From an uncultured Saprospiraceae bacterium (GTDB taxonomy: Bacteria; Bacteroidota; Bacteroidia; Chitinophagales; Saprospiraceae): 64,000 nt of DNA. Below, one piece after another: positions 36,756-45,653 of this stretch. The notes beneath the pieces are model-generated. The model saw only the letters and a list, made by a program, of their open reading frames with translations. It had not been told where the DNA came from and made no database searches. The position numbers and the translations under genes are program-made. Position 1 is the stretch's first letter. Each line of letters starts with the position of its first letter. Where the stretch lies: NCBI GenBank assembly GCA_937980645.1, contig CALJPQ010000001.1, forward strand, positions 104,336 to 168,335, written 5' to 3'.

Positions 36756-38147
36756 ATGACCACTTACACTGTAGCCGCAGGCGATACGCTCTTCAGCATT
36801 GCCCGGCGTTACAACGTATCGGTGGCTGACTTGCGCCAGGCCAATCAGCTGACGAGCGATAACCTGCGCATAGGGCAGGTGTTGCGTATCCCGGGAGGCT
36901 CCACACCTGCGCCCGCGCCGCCGCCCACACCGCCTCCGACGGTGCCACCCACTTCCTCCTCCGGTAGCAGCACTCTGGTTACATACACGGTGGCACGCGG
37001 TGATACACTGTCGAGCATAGCCCGGCGCTTCAACGTTAGCGTGGATGCTATCAAGCGCCAGAACAACCTGAAAAGTACCAACCTCAGAGTAGGCCAGACA
37101 CTGCACATCCCCGTTCACTCGGCAGCTCCAGCGCCTGCACCCACACCTCCGGCGCCTGCCCCAACGCCCGCACCTACGCCGCCACCGGCAGTGAATCCGA
37201 CGTCGCCGAGCGACTATTTAGCCGCTCGCCAGCGCTTTGCCCTGCGCGTGCTGCCGGATGCAGGTTTCCGGCGTTTCGAGCTAACGGTACCGCTACAGAA
37301 TGGCGCAACCATCGTGGCTCGCATGCGCGATAACTTCACGCAGTCTGTCCACATGCGTTATCCGGAGGGTATCTTATATCCAGGGCAGTCCACGATTGAT
37401 CTGCCCAACGAGCGCGTTGCCTCGGTGGGCCTGACACGTCAACAAGCCGCCGCGCTAGAATTCGTCTCCACCCATGAAGGCAAGTACGACGCCATTAACA
37501 GCTACGACAGTGCCATCTTCTCCTATGGCTGTATCCAATTTGTGGGTGCTGCAGCGCCCGGAGGCAGCCTCAATCGCCTGCTCATCAACATGAAACGCTT
37601 TGCACCGGCACGCTTCGCCCAAGTCTTCCAATCGGTAGGTATTGACACCAACGGCACCACCACCACCGTGCTGGACGACAACGGCCGCACCCTGGCAGGA
37701 GACGATGCCTGGCTCTACATCCAGCGCAACCTGCCGCTCTACGGCGCCTTCATTCAGGCCGGTTTTGAGCCTGACTTGGTGCTTGAACAGTTGCGTGCCG
37801 CCAACGACCTGTATGTGCAACCTACGCTAAACACACGCTTGCAGCTCAGCATCGGTGGCATTGTCCTCACGGTACCGCGTCTGGGCGACCTCATCACCTC
37901 CGAGGGACTGCTCACGGCGCTCATTGCTATTGCCATCAATCGCGGTACCGGCGCTATGGGCCGCTTAGTCTCGGAAGTCATGGCCACGCTCGCCCAGGCT
38001 CAAGGCATTCAAACGGTCGAAGGGCTGCACCAATTAGACGAGCGCCTCATCTGCCAGACCATTGCCGACTCCACTACCGACCCGCGCATCCGCGACCGAG
38101 CACAGGGCGCTATCGATGCCGGGCTAAGCTTCAGTAAGACGGCTTGA
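36756..38147 (+). CDS. LysM-domain protein with lysozyme-like C-terminal region
   Basis: A 463-residue protein with two LysM peptidoglycan-binding domains (about 2-46 and 73-118, each TYTVAxGDTLxSIARRxNVS), joined by Pro/Ala/Thr-rich linkers. The C-terminal 290 residues include FVSTHEGKYDAINSYDSAIFS followed by YGCIQF, reminiscent of lysozyme-like folds with E241 as a candidate acid. No signal peptide precedes the first LysM, so export, if any, must use another route (for example a contractile injection system or lysis). It lies 122 bases after the FAD oxidase and ends in a repeat that forms part of a large hairpin. Confidence 0.7.
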   Translation: MTTYTVAAGDTLFSIARRYNVSVADLRQANQLTSDNLRIGQVLRIPGGSTPAPAPPPTPPPTVPPTSSSGSSTLVTYTVARGDTLSSIARRFNVSVDAIKRQNNLKSTNLRVGQTLHIPVHSAAPAPAPTPPAPAPTPAPTPPPAVNPTSPSDYLAARQRFALRVLPDAGFRRFELTVPLQNGATIVARMRDNFTQSVHMRYPEGILYPGQSTIDLPNERVASVGLTRQQAAALEFVSTHEGKYDAINSYDSAIFSYGCIQFVGAAAPGGSLNRLLINMKRFAPARFAQVFQSVGIDTNGTTTTVLDDNGRTLAGDDAWLYIQRNLPLYGAFIQAGFEPDLVLEQLRAANDLYVQPTLNTRLQLSIGGIVLTVPRLGDLITSEGLLTALIAIAINRGTGAMGRLVSEVMATLAQAQGIQTVEGLHQLDERLICQTIADSTTDPRIRDRAQGAIDAGLSFSKTA

Positions 38148-38209
38148 AAATTGCGCCAGACGGCTTCAAAAGACGGGTCTGTGCATCCACCTTTTGGAGC
38201 CGTCTGGCG
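38137..38209. repeat. Long imperfect hairpin with a nested direct repeat
   Basis: An 18-bp inverted repeat (38154-38171 with 38192-38209, one mismatch) lies between two convergent genes. A direct copy of part of the left arm (AGACGGCTTGAAAA, 38137-38150) spans the stop codon of the LysM gene. It may serve as a two-way terminator, though no T-run is present. Confidence 0.6.
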
Positions 38210-38264
38210 ACAGGGATGAGTGCTGCCCGAACGCCCTACGCTCACTTGTGCCAGGCGAGGACGC

Positions 38265-39356
38265 TCAGGCCTCTCCCAATTGCACCACGCGCGTAGGTTC
38301 GAGTATCTCGTTGCGAATGGCCACCTGTCGCAGGGTGTTTTGGGCGACCTCCAGGAAGGCTTGGGCTACCGGGTTACCTTGCTCCAGCACCGCTGGCTTA
38401 CCCGTGTCGCCGCCTTCGCGGACGCTTTGCACCAGCGGTATTTGCCCTAAGAGGACGGATTGGCTGGCCAATGCCAGTTTTTTACCACCGCCCTGTCCAA
38501 AAATGTAGTATTTGTTTTGGGGCAGCTCTGCTGGCGTGAACCAGGCCATGTTTTCCACGACGCCCAGGATGGGCACGTTGATTTGCGGCAGCAGAAACAT
38601 GTTCATAGCCTTTATGGCATCGGCCACGGCGACGTCTTGGGGCGTGGTTACGATGATGGCTCCCGTAACGGGTACGGTTTGTACCAGCGTCAGTTGTATA
38701 TCGCCGGTGCCGGGCGGCAGGTCCACGATGAGGAAGTCCAGTTCGTTCCAGAGCACGTCGTTGAAGAACTGTTTGACGATGGCGGCCAGCCGGGGGCCGC
38801 GGAGGACGATGGCTTGTTCGGGCTCAATGATGTTGCCGATGCTGATGGTCGGCATGCCGTAGGCCAGTAGCGGCACCATTTTCATTTGTCCGTGGAGTTC
38901 TTGTACTTTGGGGCGCTGTCCTACCAGACCCAGCATGGTAGGCAGGCTTGGCCCGTATAGGTCGGCATCCATGAGGCCAACGCGAGCACCCAATTGTTGC
39001 AGCCCTAAGGCTAAGTTGACGGCTACCGTGCTCTTGCCAACGCCTCCTTTACCGGAGGCGACGGCGATGATGTTTTTAATTTGTGGCGTTGGGCTGGTGG
39101 CTTGCTGGCTGGCGGGGGTACGCGCAACAAAGTGTACGTTGACGTCCGCTTCCGGGTATATTTGGGCAATGGCGCCCACGCAGGCAAAGTTGATTTCGGC
39201 CTTACCGGGTGTTTGCAGCGAAGGTACTGCCAGCGTGCAATTGACGCGGTGGCCTTCTACACTGACTTCCTGTAGCATGCCGGAGGCGACGATGTCCTGT
39301 CCTGTGCGCGGATCACGCACTTGCCGAAGGGCTTCGATGATTTTTTCTTTTTCCAT
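38265..39356 (-). CDS. Mrp/ApbC-family iron-sulfur cluster carrier ATPase
   Basis: A 363-residue protein. An N-terminal MIP18-like domain (about 1-85) is followed by the P-loop ATPase domain with ASGKGGVGKST (about 101-110), GLMDADLYGPSLP, IVDLPPGTGD and ENMAWFTP. Mrp/ApbC proteins bind and pass on 4Fe-4S clusters in the cytoplasm. As in many Bacteroidota homologues, the C-terminal CxxC that holds the cluster in other lineages is not seen after ENMAWFT. The ATG at 39356 is preferred to 39374 because it begins the conserved domain. Confidence 0.9.
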   Translation of the reverse strand: MEKEKIIEALRQVRDPRTGQDIVASGMLQEVSVEGHRVNCTLAVPSLQTPGKAEINFACVGAIAQIYPEADVNVHFVARTPASQQATSPTPQIKNIIAVASGKGGVGKSTVAVNLALGLQQLGARVGLMDADLYGPSLPTMLGLVGQRPKVQELHGQMKMVPLLAYGMPTISIGNIIEPEQAIVLRGPRLAAIVKQFFNDVLWNELDFLIVDLPPGTGDIQLTLVQTVPVTGAIIVTTPQDVAVADAIKAMNMFLLPQINVPILGVVENMAWFTPAELPQNKYYIFGQGGGKKLALASQSVLLGQIPLVQSVREGGDTGKPAVLEQGNPVAQAFLEVAQNTLRQVAIRNEILEPTRVVQLGEA

Positions 39357-39433
39357 ATGAATTAATGTGCGCATGACTCGCTGGCCTCAGAGGGCTGTTG
39401 GCGATGCCAAAACGGCTGACAAAGGTAGTGTGT

Positions 39434-40519
39434 TCACCCGGGCTTCATCCGAAAAACTGCCGTGCGCACCCGTTGGGTAAGGCTTCCATTGGGGGCGGGT
39501 TCTTCCAGCACTAAGGCCTGGACTTCGGGCTGTGTGAATACGGCGGGCATGTCGCGTATTTGGGCGCAGGGCACGCCACTGGGGTGCAAGATTTCCAGCC
39601 AGTCATCGAGGTTTTTTTGAGAAAAAATAGTTTGCAGTGCTTCGTTGAGAGCCTGCCGGTGCTGCACACGTGCGGCATTGGTTTGAAAGTCTGAATTTTC
39701 TAACAAGTGAAGAGCCGATAGGCAGCGGCACAGGCATTCAAACTGGCGTTCGGTGCCTACGGCCAGTAGCAGTTGTTTGCCATCGGCGCAGGTGTACAGG
39801 TCGCCGTAAGGGGCGATGTTAGGGTGTTGTGTTCCCATGCGTTGCGGCGCCCAGCCTGCCATCAGCCAGTTAGTTGCCTGGTTGGCTAAAGAGGCTATGG
39901 CACTTTCATATAGGGAAACTGACACCTCGCAGCCCTGTCCTGTACGCTCGCGTTGCCACAGGGCCACCAGGATGCCTTCCTTCAGCTGATGCGCGGCCAG
40001 CAGGTCTATGAGTGCCACCGGCATCTTGACTGGCGGGCGGTTGGGTTCGCCGGTCATGTGCAAAAAGCCCGCCTCAGCCTGCAGCACCACGTCGAAGGCT
40101 GGGCGTTCGTCTTCCGGATCGGCCCAACCCGAAATTTGAGCATAAATCAGCCGTGGGTTGCGCGCTCGCAAGGCGGCGGCATCCAGACCTAAACGCCGCG
40201 CCGACGAAGGCTTGAAGTTCACAATTACCACATCGGCTGCATCCGTGTATTGCAGCGCCATGCTCCGGTCGTTCGGGTCATTCAGGTCTAAGAAGAGATG
40301 TCGTTTTCCCCAGTTTACGCTACAAAAGTACGTGGAGATAGGGGAAGATGGGTCTTCGCCGGGTATCTTCCAGCCCCGCGTAATGTCGCCGGCGGTGGTC
40401 TTGTTTTCAATTTTGACTACCTCGGCGCCCAGCTCCGCAAAGAACATCCCCACGGCCGGGCCTGCCAGCACAGAGGCAAATTCCACCACTTTCAGATCAG
40501 AAAAAAGCGCGTCTTTCAT
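39434..40519 (-). CDS. CaiB/BaiF family CoA-transferase
   Basis: A 361-residue class III CoA-transferase. VVEFASVLAGPAVGMFFAELGAEVVKIE is the family opening, followed by the WGKRHLFLDLND and QISGWADPEDERPAFDVVLQAEAGF stretches, in which D143 matches the catalytic aspartate that forms the acyl-anhydride. The C-terminal lid includes the typical GVPCAQIRDMPAVFTQPEVQA sequence. It moves CoA between organic acids, or epimerises alpha-methylacyl-CoA, in the cytoplasm. The substrate cannot be told from sequence. It is 77 bases upstream of the mrp-like gene on the same strand and divergent from the gene at 40788. Confidence 0.88.
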   Translation of the reverse strand: MKDALFSDLKVVEFASVLAGPAVGMFFAELGAEVVKIENKTTAGDITRGWKIPGEDPSSPISTYFCSVNWGKRHLFLDLNDPNDRSMALQYTDAADVVIVNFKPSSARRLGLDAAALRARNPRLIYAQISGWADPEDERPAFDVVLQAEAGFLHMTGEPNRPPVKMPVALIDLLAAHQLKEGILVALWQRERTGQGCEVSVSLYESAIASLANQATNWLMAGWAPQRMGTQHPNIAPYGDLYTCADGKQLLLAVGTERQFECLCRCLSALHLLENSDFQTNAARVQHRQALNEALQTIFSQKNLDDWLEILHPSGVPCAQIRDMPAVFTQPEVQALVLEEPAPNGSLTQRVRTAVFRMKPG

Positions 40520-40564
40520 GGAGCAAAAGTGCGTGGAAAAACCCTGTAAAACATGTACGAATTT

Positions 40565-40598
40565 GAGGCGACACCTCTCACCGGGAAGGTGTCACCTC
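40565..40598. repeat. 12-bp inverted repeat in the divergent promoter region
   Basis: GAGGCGACACCT (40565-40576) pairs with AGGTGTCACCTC (40587-40598), one mismatch, around a ten-base loop. It lies 46 bases upstream of the CoA-transferase start and could be an operator or an mRNA-leader hairpin. Confidence 0.4.
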
Positions 40599-40678
40599 GT
40601 GAGATTTTAGGCCACACAAACAAGAGAGCGATGCCTCAAGTTTTACCTTTAGCCTTCCCGGAAACCAGGAGGCTTCAT

Positions 40679-40686
40679 TACCTTTG
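40679..40686 (+). promoter_or_regulatory. -7 box (TACCTTTG) upstream of the NAD(P)HX repair gene
   Basis: TACCTTTGCCC lies 101 bases before the ATG at 40788. The leader is long, but no nearer box is as good. Confidence 0.45.
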
Positions 40687-40787
40687 CCCAGACGTCCACA
40701 TCGGTTTATGCTTTAAAAAATGCCTTTCTAATCCGCTTCACTTTCCATCCGCCTAGGCTCTTCATGGCAAAAAACGCACCTTAGCAG

Positions 40788-42299
40788 ATGCGAATACCAA
40801 CGACCGAACAGATGCGCGCCTGGGATGCCTATACCATCGAGCGCGAACCCATATCCTCGATTGACCTGATGGAGCGAGCGGCTGGCGTTTTTGCCGCCTG
40901 GTTTGCGGGGGAGTACCCTGATCTTCAACGTCCGGTACACATTTTTGCCGGCACGGGCAACAATGGCGGCGACGGTGTGGCGGTGGCTCGGCTACTGCAC
41001 CAGCGCGGCTACGAGGTGGCCCTGAGTGTGTGCGACTTCGTTGGCCGGCACAGCGCCGATTTTCTGGAGCAAGTCCGGCGCTTACCTGTGCACGGCAATG
41101 TGCCAGTGGTGTGGCTGAAGGCTCCCTCTGAAGCGCAGGCACCTGGCGCTCGCGCTATTGTGGTGGATGCGCTATTTGGCACAGGGCTGACACGCCCTTT
41201 GGAGGGAGCATGGGCCGCTATGGTGGAATGGCTTAACCGCTTGCCCAACGAGAAGGTGGCCATTGATTTGCCCAGCGGGCTGTTTGCCGACCAGCCAACC
41301 ACAGGACCGTGCGTTCATGTGAACAGGACCTTTTGTTTTGAAGCGCCGCGTAAAGCGTTTTTTTTTCCGGAGAATGCCGACAGGGTAGGGGAGTGGTCGT
41401 TTGGCAGCATTGGGCTTCACCCTGGTTTTTGGGAAGGGCGAGAGGCTGCAGATAATTATTTGACAGCGCGCGATGTTGCCCGAATAGTGAAGCCCCGGCA
41501 TCGGTTCTCGCACAAAGGGACATACGGCCACGCCCTGCTTATCTGTGGGCGCAAGGGCAGCATGGGTGCGGCGTTGCTGGCGGCGCGTGCCTGTCTGCGT
41601 TCGGGGGTAGGGCTGCTAACGACTCACGTGCCTGCCAGCGGCTACGAGATCCTGCAGTTGGGCGCTCCGGAGGCCATGTGCGACACGGGCCTGGACAGCG
41701 ACCACTGGGTAGCTGTGCCTGAGATAGGATCTTATTCAGCCATTGGCGTCGGCTGCGGCATTGGCCAGGCGGCATCCACTGCGCAAGCCCTCAAGCGCCT
41801 GTTGCAAAAGGCGCGCGTGCCTTTAGTGCTCGATGCCGACGCGCTCAACATCCTGGCTCAACGCAAAGAGTGGCTCCAATACTTGCCGCCGGCCTCTATC
41901 CTGACGCCACACCCCAAAGAGTTCGAACGGCTCTTTGGCCCTACGCCCAACAGCTTCGAGCGTAACGCGCTGCAACGCGCCAAAGCACAAGAATTGGGCG
42001 TTTACCTCATCCTCAAAGGCGCCTACACCTGCATCGCTTGCCCCGACGGCGTCTGCTGGTTCAACAGCACAGGTAACCCTGGCATGGCCACTGGCGGCAG
42101 CGGCGATGTACTCACCGGCCTCCTCACCGGATTGCTGGCCCAGGGCTATTCGCCTTTTGAAACCAGCCTGCTGGGCGTCTATTTGCACGGCCTCGCCGGC
42201 GATCTGGCCGCCGCCCAACACACACAATCCGGCCTCATCGCGGGCGACCTCGTGACCTTTCTGCCCGAAGCCTGGAAAACCTTTTTTACCCTACATTAG
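40788..42299 (+). CDS. nnr: Bifunctional NAD(P)H-hydrate epimerase / ADP-dependent dehydratase
   Basis: A 503-residue two-domain enzyme that repairs hydrated NADH and NADPH. The N-terminal epimerase domain (about 1-215) has GTGNNGGDGVAVARLL (about 55-70); the C-terminal dehydratase domain (about 225-503) has the HKGTYGHALLICGRKGSMGAA stretch, VLDADALNIL, LTPHPKEF and the GGSGDVLTG nucleotide-binding motif. Both domains are complete and the length is normal. It likely shares a transcript with the nuclease-like gene 26 bases downstream. Confidence 0.93.
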   Translation: MRIPTTEQMRAWDAYTIEREPISSIDLMERAAGVFAAWFAGEYPDLQRPVHIFAGTGNNGGDGVAVARLLHQRGYEVALSVCDFVGRHSADFLEQVRRLPVHGNVPVVWLKAPSEAQAPGARAIVVDALFGTGLTRPLEGAWAAMVEWLNRLPNEKVAIDLPSGLFADQPTTGPCVHVNRTFCFEAPRKAFFFPENADRVGEWSFGSIGLHPGFWEGREAADNYLTARDVARIVKPRHRFSHKGTYGHALLICGRKGSMGAALLAARACLRSGVGLLTTHVPASGYEILQLGAPEAMCDTGLDSDHWVAVPEIGSYSAIGVGCGIGQAASTAQALKRLLQKARVPLVLDADALNILAQRKEWLQYLPPASILTPHPKEFERLFGPTPNSFERNALQRAKAQELGVYLILKGAYTCIACPDGVCWFNSTGNPGMATGGSGDVLTGLLTGLLAQGYSPFETSLLGVYLHGLAGDLAAAQHTQSGLIAGDLVTFLPEAWKTFFTLH

Positions 42300-42325
42300 G
42301 CGCCAAACCCAACCGATCTTTTTCC

Positions 42326-45019
42326 ATGCACATCCACTACTGCGAGCATTTCGATGGCGAAGTCTTCCGCATTTCCTCCCCCGTCCAGGAAGGCGTGCTA
42401 TATGCCGGAGGAGGTGCTCTCTTGAGTTGGTTAGAGGCCCAATTGGGCCTTCAGGTAGAGCAGCAAAACACTGACTACCTGCGCATCGAATTTTATCGCC
42501 AGGCGCTGTTAGAGGTGCTTTCGGAATCTAACGGTACGCCGCCCTTTTACAGTGCCTCCTTTGAGGCCGACCCGTGGGCCGTGGCCGAAGTGTTGTTGAG
42601 CTGGCGCGATGAGTTACTCCTGAGCGGCTGGGACTTTGCGGCGGACGCCACCACCCCGCCGCGGCTGACCGATTTGGCGCGTGTGGAGCCGCTGTTTCGG
42701 GCCAAGATGCAGGCATTGGCCTTCGAAGGACGCATTCTGGGCGCAGCCGATCGCTGGGCGCGGGTGCTGATGTGGCTGCAGGCGCGTCCGGTGGCTTTAG
42801 AGCGCTTATCGCTGCACGAGCCCGAGTATTTATGGCCGCCACATGTAAAGCGCTTGGCAGGGCTATTACGCCACTGGGGAGTGGCGGTGGACATTTGCCT
42901 GACCACTGCACCTATGGCGGCTGAGGGCACTGACCTGGCGCACTGGCAGGCGCATTTGTGTGGGCTTGCTACGGCCTCCAGACCTGCGGCTGGCGATGGC
43001 TCGGTGCGCCTGATCCGGATACGCCGCGATAGCGATGCTGCGCTTTTTCTGGCTGGCTGGCTGGCCACAGCGGCCGATTTCCACCCACTGTTGGTGTTGC
43101 CTGGTGAAGGCAATTTGCTGCAGCAGGCTTTGCTACAGCAGGAGCTTCCAGCCGTGGGTGTCCTGTCGGCTTCGCTGGCGCGCCCGTCGTTGCAGACGCT
43201 CAAACTGGCTGCTGCCTTTTTGTGGGAACCGGCCGATGTGTTCAAGATCATGGAATTTCTCACGCTGCCGCTCAAGCCTTTCGATGATGGCCTGGCCTTA
43301 GAAATCGCTCGCGTGCTGGCCGATAAACCGGGGCTGTTCAGCGATACGTGGTTTGCCGTTGTGAATGATTATTTAGAAAAATCTACGACGCCTCCTTCGG
43401 CCCGCAAGCATTATGATTTCTGGTTCTTCCGCAAGCGCTACCCGGCCGACGACAAGGCGCCCACAGCCGAGGCCGCAGAAATTTACGATTATCTCTATCA
43501 CTGGGCACTCGAACATGTCGCCCATGCGCCGCAGTCCAGCCTGTTGGTACTGGCCGAGCAGGCGCGTCGCGTACGCGACGTATTGATAGTACAACCTGGC
43601 ACCCGGATATCTCGCTTAGAACTGGAACGCATCGTGCGTACCATTCACGAACCGGCCCCGCTGGCTATTTGTGCTGCGCAAGTGGGAGCACTGCCCTTCG
43701 TGCAAAGTCCCGGCGCCATAGCAGCGCCGGTAGAAGCGCTCTGCTGGTGGAACTGCGCCAACGATCTGCTCGTACCGCTCCCCGACCGCTGGCGCATCGA
43801 GGAGCGCCAATGGTTGGCGCAACGCTCAGTAGAGCTCTCCAGCCCTGACCTCCAAACTCAGCGGCATCTATTCTTCCTGAAGCGTCCCATTCTGCAAACC
43901 ACCCAAAGAGTTGTGCTTTTGCTCCCAGAACAAATAAGTGGCCAAGAGGCGCAAAAATCATTGCTAATCAATAATTTAGAAAGTTTTTTCGAGAACTGCG
44001 AAAACCTGATAATACATCCGGACATCGAAACCCTGGAGGGTAGGGTAGGAGAGTGGCCTGTCCGGGAGAAGGCTCCTCTTCAGCCCTTACCGCAACCGAG
44101 CCTTCACCTGAGAGTGTCTCAACCCGAGCGCCTGGGTGAGCCAGTGTGTCGAACCCCTACAGAACTAGAACAATTGCTGTATTTCCCGCATCGGTGGTTT
44201 TTCCGTCATAAAACGCGCTTTTATCCCAGCAGTCTGCTCAGTATTGCGCGCGACCAGCTGCTCCTGGGTAAGTTAGCCCACCGCTTCTTCGAGTTTCTTT
44301 TGCGCGAGCCGGATTGTTTACAGTGGGAAAAACAGACAGTGATAGACTGGGTACGCCAAAAAGCGCCAGCCTTAATGGCTAAGGAGGGCGCTACCTTGCT
44401 GCTCTATGGCCGTGAGCCTGAGCGGCAATACTTAATCTCTCGCGTACAAACAGCCGCCTGGAGCCTTATACAAACCCTCCGAACCGATGGTTGGAGTATC
44501 TATGGCACTGAAGTCCCGCTGGAAGGTCTCTTCTGCAATTGCCCTCTAAGCGGCCGCGCTGACTTAGTGCTCCAACGCTCTGACAATGAATGGGCTATCG
44601 TGGACCTGAAATGGAGCGGCCTGACGAAACGCCGAGACCAAATCCGAAACGAGGAAGATTTGCAGCTCGTTCTGTACAGTTACTTGCTGCCGCCCGACAA
44701 TACATGGGCACATACTGCCTACTTCATTATAGAGGAGGCGCGTATGATTGCGCGCAATCGAAAGGCTTTTCAACGGACTACTATCCCTCCAGGCGGCATT
44801 GACGACCACCATGAGGCCTGTCAACGCATCCTCCAGCGCATGGAAAACACTTACCAGTGGCGCCGAGATCAAATCCTGCAGGGCCTCGTCGAGTTGCGTT
44901 ATGCACAAAATGCCGATGCTCTAAACGATTTCTATGGAGCAACAATGTTAGACCTGTTGGAAATGAAAAAAGAGGATTATCGCGATGAATACTACGCTTT
45001 AGTTTGGGGAGGCGATTAG
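42326..45019 (+). CDS. Orphan AddB-like protein with PD-(D/E)xK nuclease domain
   Basis: An 897-residue protein. The C-terminal nuclease domain (about 610-870) has LLLGKLAHRFFEFLL, GRADLVLQ (D746) and AIVDLKWSG (D760, K762), the H, D, DxK pattern of the RecB/AddB nuclease family, then QLVLYSYLL. The front part, with VRLIRIRRDSDAALFLAGWLA and LLVLPGEGNLLQQAL, resembles the inactivated helicase domains of AddB. The cysteines that bind the 4Fe-4S cluster in AddB are not evident: the usual CPFKFF is YFPHRWFF. AddB normally sits beside AddA, but no helicase gene is adjacent here. It may work with a distant AddA in double-strand-break repair, or be a separate repair or defence nuclease. It follows nnr by 26 bases. 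Confidence 0.75.
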   Translation: MHIHYCEHFDGEVFRISSPVQEGVLYAGGGALLSWLEAQLGLQVEQQNTDYLRIEFYRQALLEVLSESNGTPPFYSASFEADPWAVAEVLLSWRDELLLSGWDFAADATTPPRLTDLARVEPLFRAKMQALAFEGRILGAADRWARVLMWLQARPVALERLSLHEPEYLWPPHVKRLAGLLRHWGVAVDICLTTAPMAAEGTDLAHWQAHLCGLATASRPAAGDGSVRLIRIRRDSDAALFLAGWLATAADFHPLLVLPGEGNLLQQALLQQELPAVGVLSASLARPSLQTLKLAAAFLWEPADVFKIMEFLTLPLKPFDDGLALEIARVLADKPGLFSDTWFAVVNDYLEKSTTPPSARKHYDFWFFRKRYPADDKAPTAEAAEIYDYLYHWALEHVAHAPQSSLLVLAEQARRVRDVLIVQPGTRISRLELERIVRTIHEPAPLAICAAQVGALPFVQSPGAIAAPVEALCWWNCANDLLVPLPDRWRIEERQWLAQRSVELSSPDLQTQRHLFFLKRPILQTTQRVVLLLPEQISGQEAQKSLLINNLESFFENCENLIIHPDIETLEGRVGEWPVREKAPLQPLPQPSLHLRVSQPERLGEPVCRTPTELEQLLYFPHRWFFRHKTRFYPSSLLSIARDQLLLGKLAHRFFEFLLREPDCLQWEKQTVIDWVRQKAPALMAKEGATLLLYGREPERQYLISRVQTAAWSLIQTLRTDGWSIYGTEVPLEGLFCNCPLSGRADLVLQRSDNEWAIVDLKWSGLTKRRDQIRNEEDLQLVLYSYLLPPDNTWAHTAYFIIEEARMIARNRKAFQRTTIPPGGIDDHHEACQRILQRMENTYQWRRDQILQGLVELRYAQNADALNDFYGATMLDLLEMKKEDYRDEYYALVWGGD

Positions 45020-45134
45020 CCCACACTCATTCAAGTAGACTCCTTTGCCATCTAAAAGAACAATGGCGAACAACCAATTATGGTCATCCGCCATTGGCTT
45101 TACAATAATAGAACAGAGAAATCTGCGGAAGTTT

Positions 45135-45560
45135 TTACTGCTTCACTCCTGAAAACGTGATGTTTCCAATAGTAATGTCTATCGTCTGGCTACCATCTTT
45201 GTTGTTGTAGTCAATAGTTACGGGCTCGTTAGTGCTCGTCCGGCCTGTGTAAGATCTCGAGTTGGCGTTGGAAGAGGCCGTCAGGATAGTGCTAACGGTA
45301 AACGTTTTGCTGCTCGGTGACACTATTGAGATGGTGAGATCACTGCAGCTGTTCTTACGAACTGACACGCGGCCGGAATTGGTTACTATAACGCCGTCCA
45401 CCAATTCACCCGTATAAGTGCCGGACATAGCATCAGTGAAGCACAGCTCATCTTTTTTACAAGAAGAAGCGCCGGCCATCAGAGATAGAGCTAAAAAGAA
45501 AACTGCAAAGTTTTTTATAAATAAAATAAGCGATTTGTTTGTTAATAAATAATAGATCAT
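45135..45560 (-). CDS. Small lipoprotein of unknown function
   Basis: A protein of about 141 residues from the ATG at 45560. A long hydrophobic N terminus ends in the lipobox-like ALSLMAGASSC, so the cysteine near residue 34 is probably lipid-anchored. The mature part is Ser/Thr-rich and beta-like (SGTYTGELVDGVIVTNSGRVSV, in part), ending ITIGNITFSGVKQ, similar in style to the small beta-barrel lipoproteins common in Bacteroidota. The start is uncertain because the open frame extends to 45596. The gene is more AT-rich than its neighbours. Confidence 0.6.
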   Translation of the reverse strand: MIYYLLTNKSLILFIKNFAVFFLALSLMAGASSCKKDELCFTDAMSGTYTGELVDGVIVTNSGRVSVRKNSCSDLTISIVSPSSKTFTVSTILTASSNANSRSYTGRTSTNEPVTIDYNNKDGSQTIDITIGNITFSGVKQ

Positions 45561-45653
45561 ACCGTAAGGCGCCTCGGCAGCTTCGGTAGCCGCCACGCAG
45601 ATCTAGGCGAATTTCAATTCAAAATTTAGAGCAATTGCTCTATTGCTGGTGGC

